DNA of 13,216 nt from Chitinophagaceae bacterium (GTDB taxonomy: Bacteria; Bacteroidota; Bacteroidia; Chitinophagales; Chitinophagaceae). Of the stretch, positions 1 to 6,159 are shown in pieces. The DNA lies in contig JAHEZA010000018.1 of the NCBI GenBank assembly GCA_023251335.1, positions 1-13,216 on the forward strand, read 5' to 3'. The position numbers were made by a program, and so were the translations under genes. Numbering within the stretch: position 1 is the first letter of the stretch; each line of letters opens with the position of its first letter. The notes under the pieces are model-generated. The model did no database searches. It was not told the DNA's origin and worked only from the letters and a program-made list of their open reading frames with translations.

Positions 1-151
1 GAGATACATCATCTTTTACATTTTCCTGTCCGCCAGCGGTAGCTGTGGCATCTGGCGTACTGGTTGTCTCCTTAGTGGTTTCGCTCATATTATTACAGCT
101 ACACATTACTGTTACTATCACCAATGATATTATTGATACTATCTTTTTCAT
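1..151 (-). CDS. Small lipoprotein downstream of nosZ (partial, runs off left edge)
   Basis: The ATG is at 151-149 and the frame stays open to the window edge (50 codons). The N-terminus is a short lipoprotein signal: two lysines, a hydrophobic stretch of about 14 residues, then a Cys-Ser-Cys where either Cys17 or Cys19 could be lipidated. A Ser/Thr/Glu-rich linker follows (residues about 22-40), ending near GGQENVKDDVS. It lies 72 bp after nosZ on the same strand, so it is probably in the nos transcript. The folded domain is outside the window. From memory, lipoproteins with a fasciclin domain, and NosL itself, occur next to clade II nosZ in Bacteroidota. The end of the linker resembles what precedes fasciclin domains, but this is a guess. 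The lipoprotein call is firm; the function is not. Confidence 0.7.
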   Translation of the reverse strand, partial: MKKIVSIISLVIVTVMCSCNNMSETTKETTSTPDATATAGGQENVKDDVS

Positions 152-188
152 AATTGGTATGCTTGTTTGGTTTTGATTCAATTTTAAA

Positions 189-217
189 ACCGGCAGGCTG
201 TTTAAAGGCCCGCCGGT
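189..217 (-). terminator. Hairpin between nosZ and the downstream lipoprotein gene
   Basis: ACCGGC (189-194) pairs perfectly with GCCGGT (212-217). After one A.C mismatch the stem continues with GGCT (196-199) against GGCC (207-210), including one G.T pair. Read in the nosZ direction the stem is followed by TTTTAAAATT, which is a poor T-run. It could be a weak terminator or a stabilising 3' element that lowers expression of the next gene relative to nosZ. Confidence 0.4.
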
Positions 218-223
218 AAATTT

Positions 224-2227
224 TTATTGCGCTTTAGCGCTATCCGGTGCTACGGTAGGCTCTGATTTTTTACCCATGCTAAATGATAAAGGCACATTGG
301 ACTCTTTAGGCGATATCCTGATATAGCCTTGCATTTCCTGGTGCAGCGCACTGCAAAAGTCTGTACAATAAAATGGATAGATCATTGATTCTGTCGGCAG
401 CCATTTGAGTGTTTGTGTTTCGCCGGGCATTACCAGCAATTCAGCATTATTTGCTCCTTTGATTGCAAAACCATGAGGCACATCCCAATCTTGTTCAAGA
501 TTAGTAAGATGAAAATAAACTTCATCGCCTACTTTAACACCTTCAATATTGTCAGGATTCAGGTGAGAGCGGATCATCGTCATATATACGTCCACGCGGT
601 TACCTGTACGAACTACTTTAGCATTTTTTTCGCCGAGCGTTACAAAAGAATTTTTGTTTTTGGCGATATCAAATATTTTCACTGAATTCTTAGCAACGAT
701 ATCTGCGGAAATTGCCTGCGCATAGTGCGGCTCGCCGATGCTGGGATAATCAGCCAACAACTTCATTTTCTCGCCACTAATATCAAACAATTGAGCACTT
801 TGAGATAATTCAGGCCCGGTAGGCAAATACCTGTCCTTGGTGATTTTATTATAGGCAATCAAATACTTTCCATAAGGTTTTTTTGAATCGCCACCAGGAA
901 TCATCAGATGTCCTGGTGAATAGTAGGTAGCATGCCTGTCCACTACTTTCAGATCTTTGATATTCCATTTTACTACCTCTGATGATATAAACATAGTCGT
1001 ATAGCCATTCCCTTTTCCATCAAACTCTGTGTGTAAAGGGCCTAATCCCGGCTTCTTTACTTCACCATAAAGAGCAGATTCATATTTGATAACAGGAAGC
1101 CCATCATAATCACCGTCAAAAGCTTTATCAGCAATGGCTTTTTGTAATTTGGTAAATGAGTATACAGGTATTAAAGCCGCGAGCTTTCCACTGCCAACTA
1201 TATATTCGCCGGTAGGATCCACATCACACCCGTGTGGTGATTTTGGACACGGTATCATATAAACGATGTCGGGAAAATCTTTGGCATCCAGTACCAGGGT
1301 TTGTGTTTCCATGGTAGAAGTAGCCTGGTGCGTACTGTCATCGTAAACGTTATGGGCATACTTTACAGTTTGTTTTTGACCTTTGCCTTGTTTAATATAT
1401 TCTTCTGCTTTCTTCCAATTAACGGCCATGATAAAATCTTTATCACGTTGGGAAGCATTTACTTCGAGCAATGTATGTGCCTGCTCAGAATTGTAGCAAC
1501 TGAAGAAGAACCATCCATGGCTTGGGCCTTTACCTGCATGACTCAAATCAAAATCAATTCCAGGAAGCAACAACTGAAACGCTAACTTCATATTTCCACT
1601 TTTGGGATCTACACTTATAAAACTTACGGTGCCTTTAAAATTCTTCTTGTAAGTATCAATCGGCACATCCTGGTTTTGATTATCCATAGGGACGCTAAAT
1701 CTGGTGCCTGCCACTACATACTCTGTATTTTCTGTAATGAATGGAGATGAGTGATTACCTGCACTATTGGGTATTTCAAGAATCTCTGCAGTGCGGAAAG
1801 TTGTGAGGTCAATGCGTGCTATCCGTGGTGTATTATTGCCGTTGGCAAATATCCACCGTCCATCTACCTCGCCATTTGTTTGTGATAAGTCCAGATGGTG
1901 CTGATCGTCCCAGGGAATCATACCGTGAGAAGTGTTAAGCATTGGTTTTGTATTTTCACTGAATCCCCAGCCACTCTCAGGATCGGTTGAAAATACCGGG
2001 ATTACGCGTAGCAACCTGCCTGATGGAATTCCGTACACAGTTACCTGGCCGCTAAAGCCGCCGGAAACAAAGTTGTACAGTTCATCATACTTGCCTGGTG
2101 GTACATACACTCTTGATGCTGCATCGCCTTGTGTGGCGCTTCCTGCATCTTTTGGTTTACACCCGGTAATGCTAAACAGAAGCGTAGCTGCTATAATTGC
2201 AATCGCCGGGAAGAGAATTTTTTTCAT
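224..2227 (-). CDS. nosZ: Nitrous oxide reductase NosZ, clade II, lipoprotein-type
   Basis: Reduces N2O to N2 outside the cytoplasmic membrane, with electrons from a c-type cytochrome. The 667-aa product starts with a Sec lipoprotein signal (lipobox SITGC, Cys23) instead of the twin-arginine leader of clade I enzymes. The beta-propeller region carries seven histidines in the right contexts for the CuZ cluster: His110 and His111 (DDQHHLDLS), His159 (GNHSS), His332 (PHGCDVDP), His399 (GPLHTEFDG), His440 (SPGHLM) and His501 (EPHYAQ). The C-terminal cupredoxin domain (about 540-640) carries CuA ligands: His585 (DVPHGF) and C621-x3-C625-x3-H629-x2-M632. All ligands are intact, so an active enzyme is expected. 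The gene follows a cytochrome c gene (160-bp gap) and precedes a lipoprotein gene. No TGA-N6-TCA box or convincing -7 box lies directly upstream, so it probably depends on read-through from the cytochrome promoter. Confidence 0.97.
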   Translation of the reverse strand: MKKILFPAIAIIAATLLFSITGCKPKDAGSATQGDAASRVYVPPGKYDELYNFVSGGFSGQVTVYGIPSGRLLRVIPVFSTDPESGWGFSENTKPMLNTSHGMIPWDDQHHLDLSQTNGEVDGRWIFANGNNTPRIARIDLTTFRTAEILEIPNSAGNHSSPFITENTEYVVAGTRFSVPMDNQNQDVPIDTYKKNFKGTVSFISVDPKSGNMKLAFQLLLPGIDFDLSHAGKGPSHGWFFFSCYNSEQAHTLLEVNASQRDKDFIMAVNWKKAEEYIKQGKGQKQTVKYAHNVYDDSTHQATSTMETQTLVLDAKDFPDIVYMIPCPKSPHGCDVDPTGEYIVGSGKLAALIPVYSFTKLQKAIADKAFDGDYDGLPVIKYESALYGEVKKPGLGPLHTEFDGKGNGYTTMFISSEVVKWNIKDLKVVDRHATYYSPGHLMIPGGDSKKPYGKYLIAYNKITKDRYLPTGPELSQSAQLFDISGEKMKLLADYPSIGEPHYAQAISADIVAKNSVKIFDIAKNKNSFVTLGEKNAKVVRTGNRVDVYMTMIRSHLNPDNIEGVKVGDEVYFHLTNLEQDWDVPHGFAIKGANNAELLVMPGETQTLKWLPTESMIYPFYCTDFCSALHQEMQGYIRISPKESNVPLSFSMGKKSEPTVAPDSAKAQ

Positions 2228-2330
2228 AAAATGGTTTTGTTAATGAATGAAGATTTGGTTTGTTATGAGCAAAGTATTACCGCCTAAGAAAAAGTGGATT
2301 TTTTTAGTTATTTCAAATCAGGAAAAAGCG

Positions 2331-2364
2331 AAAAAAACCGGGTATAAAGAACCCTATACCCGGT
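2331..2364 (-). terminator. Rho-independent terminator-like hairpin between cytochrome c gene and nosZ
   Basis: ACCGGGTATA (2337-2346) and TATACCCGGT (2355-2364) form a perfect 10-bp stem with an 8-nt loop. On the minus strand the stem runs straight into seven T residues (complement of 2331-2337). This is a textbook intrinsic terminator for the cytochrome gene, whose stop codon is 23 bp upstream. Because nosZ follows in the same direction and lacks an obvious promoter, it may act as a partial terminator or a processing/stability element. Confidence 0.8.
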
Positions 2365-2387
2365 GGTATAATTGAAACAATGAAAAC

Positions 2388-2891
2388 TTATTTTACGCCG
2401 TCATTTTTGCGCATAAATTCAAGTATGTCCCTCGCATCATCATCGCTCAAATTTTGGTTGGGCATCCGCACCATACAAATTTCAAGCATCGCCTGAGCTT
2501 TTGGATCTTTATCAATCATTTCATCTGTGTTGGTCATGAAGTTCATGATCCACGCGGGTTTGTGGCGGGAAGTAACACCATGCCATCCTGGCCCTACAAG
2601 CCTTTCGTCAGTAAGTTTGTGGCAGGAAGAACATTTCAGATCATAAATTTTTTCGCCTTCCTCTGCCTCTTTTGCGTCCAGTTTATCACTCAGTTGCACA
2701 TCATGGAATTTACCTTCACCCCGATTGGGATCGTAAGAAGGATTTTCTGATGCGGTACCAGCGTCAGAACCTGTTGCTTCTTCAGTAGATTCAGGAGCAG
2801 ATTCACTCTTTTTATCAGAGCCGCCACCGCAGGAAATAACAAATAATGCCATTGAAAAAATCAAGGAAAAGGAAATGATCATTTTTTTCAT
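2388..2891 (-). CDS. Monohaem class I cytochrome c lipoprotein, likely electron donor to NosZ
   Basis: A 167-aa lipoprotein. The signal ends in the lipobox VISC (Cys21), followed by GGGS and an acidic Ser/Glu/Ala linker (about 22-55) that would let the haem domain reach away from the membrane. The C-terminal domain (about 70-165) has one haem motif, CSSCH at 87-91, and a likely distal Met143 in the sequence VRMPNQ. Such cytochromes adjoin clade II nosZ in Bacteroidota, and position and orientation fit a role in passing electrons to the CuA site of the neighbouring reductase; that role is inferred. It is the first gene of the minus-strand unit. Its promoter region carries two FNR-like palindromes and a near-consensus -7 box, giving an expected leader of about 24 nt. 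A strong hairpin follows the stop codon. Confidence 0.9.
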   Translation of the reverse strand: MKKMIISFSLIFSMALFVISCGGGSDKKSESAPESTEEATGSDAGTASENPSYDPNRGEGKFHDVQLSDKLDAKEAEEGEKIYDLKCSSCHKLTDERLVGPGWHGVTSRHKPAWIMNFMTNTDEMIDKDPKAQAMLEICMVRMPNQNLSDDDARDILEFMRKNDGVK

Positions 2892-2919
2892 AACTGGTAA
2901 ATGTTTAAATTTTACTTTG

Positions 2920-2995
2920 CAATATTACAGTAGAGACAAACTTCGTTTTATGAGCCTTGTCATAAAAAACAAAAATATTAAATGATTTGGATCAT
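2920..2995 (-). promoter_or_regulatory. FNR/DNR-like tandem operator and promoter of the nos cytochrome c gene
   Basis: The proximal box is TGAGccttGTCA at 2951-2962, embedded in a longer inverted repeat, TTTTATGA (2946-2953) against TCATAAAA (2960-2967). The distal box is TGATttggATCA at 2983-2994. The centres (2956.5 and 2988.5) are 32 bp apart, about three helical turns. On the minus strand TAATATTG (2927-2920) matches five of the six defined bases of the Bacteroidota -7 box TAnnTTTG and begins 29.5 bp from the proximal centre. That puts the palindrome near -42, a class II activator position. The distal box could also serve the divergent gene at 3101. Confidence 0.72.
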
Positions 2996-3055
2996 GTTGA
3001 AGCCTTTTTTATTCTTATTTATATAAAAGTAAGAAAATTTATCCTAAAGATGATT

Positions 3056-3063
3056 TAGTTTTG
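3056..3063 (+). promoter_or_regulatory. -7 promoter box TAGTTTTG of the 3101 membrane protein gene
   Basis: TAGTTTTG is a full match to the Bacteroidota -7 consensus TAnnTTTG. It lies 37 bp before the ATG at 3101, predicting a leader of roughly 33 nt. The palindrome centred at 2988.5 would lie near -80, a position compatible with a class I activator, so expression may be co-regulated with the nos genes. Confidence 0.5.
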
Positions 3064-3100
3064 GTTCGATGAGAATGTCTAAAATTAATTCGCTTGTTTT

Positions 3101-4369
3101 ATGAATGCCCGGGCTTTTAATACCAAACGGTGGATTGAAATTGCTTTAATCAATTTTTGCGTCGTAGCGCTGGCAGGTGTTACCATGCGATATAAAATTA
3201 ATTTTGCGCTTCCTGCGATCAATCAGAAGTATTTAATGCATGGGCATTCCAATTTTGCTTTTGTAGGTTGGGTAGCTATGGCGCTTATGATTTTGATGGT
3301 ACGCTACCTGGTACGCAATGATCTGCAAACTAACTATAAAAAATATCACTATATTTTAATTGCAGAAGTGATTGCTTCTTACGCGATGCTTGTATCTTTT
3401 ATTATCCAGGGATACGACTTTTGGTCTATTACGTTTTCAGTCATTACTATACTCATATCTTACTTTTATATTTTTTTTTACTGGCGGGATCTTAATAAGG
3501 TACACGATGCCGGCTTTTCACGCAGTTGGCTGAAGGCTGCTTTACTGCTTTGGGCATTTTCTTCTTTAGGCGCTTTTATGCTCGCTTATTTGATGGCAAA
3601 TCATATCATGATTCAAGACCTTTATTTTGCTTCGGTTTATTTTTTCATGCATTTCCAATATAATGGTTGGTTTTTATTTGCCTGCTTTGGAATATTTTTT
3701 TCCTACATGCATAGGCTGGGGCTTTTCAGGATGGCTTTTTTGAGTAAACGTTTATTTATGATCATGACTATCACGGTAGTGCCCACCTATTTTCTGTCCA
3801 TTTTATGGTTAAGACTGCCACTGTCGCTTCATTGGATTGCTAACATTTCGGGGATCTTACAGCTTTTGGTCTTGCTTTATTTTTTCAAAGTTATTTCTGT
3901 AGTTCAAAAAAATACAAGTATAAAATTCAGTTGGTCCACAAAGTGGCTGTGGCGGCTTGCGTCTATAGCATTTATTTTAAAAATAATTTTGCAAATGCTT
4001 TCCACACTACCTTTCCTTAGCCACTTTGCCTTTGGCTTCAGACCTGTAGTGATCGGGTATTTGCATCTCTCGTTTGTGGGTATTATCAGCCTTTTTATAT
4101 TAGGTTATATCAACGAATTTATTCACCGGTTCCGGGGAAATGTCAGTGGCATTGGGGCTATCATTTTTGTTACCGGTTTCATTGTTCAGGAAATCGTTTT
4201 AATGTTGCAGGGACTTGAAGCGATGGATGTAGAACCGGTAAAAGGTGCAAATATTATTTTATTTTATTGTGCTATCTTAATGGCAGCAGGATTGATATGG
4301 ATTACCAGTGGTATTATCAGGACACAAGAATATGAATTAGAAGGAAAAGTAGAAATATCAAAAAACTAA
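3101..4369 (+). CDS. 12-helix membrane protein, haem-copper-oxidase-subunit-I-like (function unassigned)
   Basis: A 422-aa polytopic protein with about twelve hydrophobic helices (roughly 12-28, 46-69, 84-103, 107-127, 145-166, 174-200, 217-238, 246-266, 284-300, 316-338, 350-371, 384-404), the helix count of haem-copper oxidase subunit I. Histidines sit in glycine/aromatic contexts: MHGHSNFAFVGW (His47, His49) in helix 2, FFMHFQYNGWF (His184) in helix 6 and GYLHLSFVG (His322) in helix 10. This recalls ligand helices of the oxidase/NorB superfamily and, less closely, NnrS. It lacks the adjacent histidine pair of helix 7 that binds CuB and the HxH of helix 10, so it is unlikely to be a classical oxidase. 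It is divergent from the nos unit and shares an intergenic region holding FNR-like boxes. Possible roles are a haem-containing quinol- or NO-related membrane protein; this is inference only. Confidence 0.7.
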   Translation: MNARAFNTKRWIEIALINFCVVALAGVTMRYKINFALPAINQKYLMHGHSNFAFVGWVAMALMILMVRYLVRNDLQTNYKKYHYILIAEVIASYAMLVSFIIQGYDFWSITFSVITILISYFYIFFYWRDLNKVHDAGFSRSWLKAALLLWAFSSLGAFMLAYLMANHIMIQDLYFASVYFFMHFQYNGWFLFACFGIFFSYMHRLGLFRMAFLSKRLFMIMTITVVPTYFLSILWLRLPLSLHWIANISGILQLLVLLYFFKVISVVQKNTSIKFSWSTKWLWRLASIAFILKIILQMLSTLPFLSHFAFGFRPVVIGYLHLSFVGIISLFILGYINEFIHRFRGNVSGIGAIIFVTGFIVQEIVLMLQGLEAMDVEPVKGANIILFYCAILMAAGLIWITSGIIRTQEYELEGKVEISKN

Positions 4370-4403
4370 ATTAGGAATCGCGGATATTTATTCTTTTACT
4401 GTT

Positions 4404-4430
4404 ATTGCACTTGACTGGCAATTTTATTTC
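4404..4430 (+). terminator. Weak terminator-like hairpin between convergent genes
   Basis: ATTGC (4404-4408) pairs with GCAAT (4418-4422) around a 9-nt loop, followed by TTTATTTC. The stem is only 5 bp. It sits in the short gap between two converging genes, where a terminator is expected, but it is weak. Confidence 0.25.
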
Positions 4431-4918
4431 GGCCTTGCTAAACTATCTGCCGGATACTTAGCTTCCATTTCTTTCTGTGCATTGACAGCCCAGTTAACTA
4501 AAGTTGTTTTCTGTTCAGCACTCAATATTGCATCGCGGTGTACTATCGTATATGAAAACAGCGGCATTTCATCTTCTTTGATTTGTTCCTGAATTTCTTT
4601 AAATTTTTTATAACGTCTATAAGCAGGGTAGGTAGCGAAGGTTGAAAAATTAATTTCCTTTTTGCCTTCGATAATGTGATCATTAAGAAACCAGGTCACC
4701 GGTTGTATTTTTTCGTACCAGGGATACTGGGTGGTGTTACTGTGGCAATCATAGCAAGACACTTTCAGGATTTGCTGTACATTGTCAGGCACCTGTTGAA
4801 CAGCGGTAATTTGATTGGCGGTGATTTCTTCACCTGCATTTTTTGGAGGCCTAATAAATTGAATTATAATAAATGCAATCAATAAAACAATTAATAAGAT
4901 TTTTATTACTTTTTTCAT
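4424..4918 (-). CDS. Membrane-anchored cytochrome c, haem-binding domain family (Haem_bd type)
   Basis: A 164-aa protein with an N-terminal hydrophobic segment (about 5-21) after two lysines. No lipobox cysteine is present, so it is probably an uncleaved anchor with the rest periplasmic. The haem motif CYDCH is at 55-59, followed by SNTTQYPWY, a WFLNDH segment (76-81), an EMPL motif (117-120) that may supply a methionine ligand, and a C-terminal LVNWA segment. This order is that of the Bacteroidota haem-binding domain family (Pfam Haem_bd, from memory), whose function is not defined. It may shuttle electrons at the membrane. It converges on the 12-helix gene with a 54-bp gap and diverges from the stress-protein gene. 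Its own upstream operator pair has 22-bp spacing, but the expected leader, about 99 nt, is longer than for the other promoters. Confidence 0.85.
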   Translation of the reverse strand: MKKVIKILLIVLLIAFIIIQFIRPPKNAGEEITANQITAVQQVPDNVQQILKVSCYDCHSNTTQYPWYEKIQPVTWFLNDHIIEGKKEINFSTFATYPAYRRYKKFKEIQEQIKEDEMPLFSYTIVHRDAILSAEQKTTLVNWAVNAQKEMEAKYPADSLARPK

Positions 4919-5021
4919 GAGATTAGTTTTATTGAGAATATAGTTTAGTTTTTACGCTAATAGTTCCTTATCAATTTGCTCCTAAAAATGAACCCAAATC
5001 TGATCGTAAATTTTTAAATAT

Positions 5022-5086
5022 CAAAATTTATATTTTTTGCATTGTGTATTGATGATCGTTGTCATTATGATAAATGATTGTTATCA
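5022..5086 (-). promoter_or_regulatory. FNR-like tandem operator and promoter of the haem-binding cytochrome gene
   Basis: Two palindromes, TGATcgttGTCA (5053-5064, centre 5058.5) and TGATtgttATCA (5075-5086, centre 5080.5), are 22 bp apart. On the minus strand AAATTTTG (5029-5022) lies 29.5 bp from the proximal centre and matches five of six defined bases of TAnnTTTG. The geometry equals that of the other operator/promoter pairs in the window. Confidence 0.65.
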
Positions 5087-5146
5087 GATAAAAAGCGATG
5101 GTTATTTTATACTCTTAAGTCACTTTATACGTTACTCATAAATAAA

Positions 5147-5211
5147 TGATTAAAGTCATGAAAATTACTAACGAGTATCAAACTTTGCTTTTTAGGCTGA
5201 AATTAACTTTG
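5147..5211 (+). promoter_or_regulatory. FNR-like tandem operator and promoter of the universal stress protein gene
   Basis: The distal box is TGATtaaaGTCA (5147-5158, centre 5152.5). The proximal box is TAACgagtATCA (5169-5180, centre 5174.5), with one departure (A for G) from the TGA-N6-TCA core. Centre spacing is 22 bp. TAACTTTG at 5204-5211 is a full match to the -7 consensus TAnnTTTG and begins 29.5 bp after the proximal centre, predicting a leader of about 26 nt before the ATG at 5242. Confidence 0.72.
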
Positions 5212-5241
5212 GTCATTTAAAATCATTAAATCAAAAAAAAT

Positions 5242-6066
5242 ATGAAAAATATTCTTGTACCAATTGACTTTTCAACAGCGTCGCATATTGCCGGCAAATA
5301 TGCAGCTTCGCTCGCAGAAATTTTTAATGCTAACGTAACTTTTTTAAATGTTGTTCCAGATGCATTGATCATAGATCAGGAAGCTGATGAAGAACGAATT
5401 ATCCTGTACCGGGAACAACTGGCAGGAAATAAAGAGTTGATGACAAAAGAAATTGAGACGCTCTCAAAAAATCATACAGCGTCATTGCGGGGGCACGTTT
5501 ATGAAGGTTCCCCTTCTAATGTTATCCTGGAAATTGCCACTGAAGACAAACCCGATATTATCATCATGGGAATGAAAGGGAAAGGACAAAGTAATTCTGT
5601 CTTTGGTAGCACGGTTACGACTATTGTTCGAAAAGCATCTATTCCCGTTTTGATAATTCCCGAAAATGCTGTTTACGTGTCTATCGACACCATCACCCTG
5701 GCGACAGATTTTGATGCAGATACAGAAAGTGAGCGTTATGCGTTGTTGATGGAAATCGCAAAAAGATATAATTCATTTATCCAGGTACTTAACGTCCAAA
5801 AGAAAGGGAAGGAAATGAGTCAGAGTGAGTATATTGGTAAAATGAGTACACATTATTCTTTAGACGTTTTAAAACACAGCTTTAACACTGTTGAGGATAC
5901 AAGCGTGATTGAAGGTATCAGTCAATTAATGGAAGAAAAGCCTTGTGATATGTTGGCAATGACGGCTCATAAGCACTCTTTTATTGAAAGATTATTCGGT
6001 AAGGTTTATACTAAAGAGATGAGTTATGAAACAAAGGTTCCGCTGCTGGTATTGCAAAATAAATAG
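5242..6066 (+). CDS. Tandem-domain universal stress protein (UspA family)
   Basis: A 274-aa soluble protein with two Usp domains. Domain 1 (about 1-140) starts KNILVPIDFS, with Asp9 in the nucleotide-binding strand. It carries the loop GMKGKGQSNSVFGST (110-124), a G-x2-G-x8-G-S/T version of the ATP-binding motif that is one residue shorter than the usual G-x2-G-x9-G. Domain 2 (about 146-273) starts IDTITLATDFD but has no glycine loop: the matching stretch is TAHKHSFIERLFGK (241-254). It therefore probably does not bind ATP the same way. Usp proteins support survival under energy or oxygen limitation. This gene has a perfect -7 box and an FNR-like operator pair, so induction at low oxygen is likely. 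It converges on the baeRF-like gene with a 93-bp gap in which I see no strong terminator. Confidence 0.93.
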   Translation: MKNILVPIDFSTASHIAGKYAASLAEIFNANVTFLNVVPDALIIDQEADEERIILYREQLAGNKELMTKEIETLSKNHTASLRGHVYEGSPSNVILEIATEDKPDIIIMGMKGKGQSNSVFGSTVTTIVRKASIPVLIIPENAVYVSIDTITLATDFDADTESERYALLMEIAKRYNSFIQVLNVQKKGKEMSQSEYIGKMSTHYSLDVLKHSFNTVEDTSVIEGISQLMEEKPCDMLAMTAHKHSFIERLFGKVYTKEMSYETKVPLLVLQNK

Positions 6067-6159
6067 AGAAAAATCTTTAGGTAGTTGTTGCGCCTGCTGC
6101 ACTTCACCTTAATTACTCTATTGCAGGGATCACGTCAGAAAACCTATGGCTAAAGATAT

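Noticed and set aside
413..2243. Plus-strand open frames opposite nosZ (413-685, 1301-1585, 1932-2243).
   Set aside because: They are antisense to a gene with complete, conserved ligand motifs and encode no recognisable domain; they result from the codon use of nosZ.
2228..2330. A separate FNR-like operator and promoter for nosZ.
   Set aside because: No TGA-N6-TCA palindrome is present. The nearest -7-like string on the minus strand, TAATACTTTG, has the wrong internal spacing.
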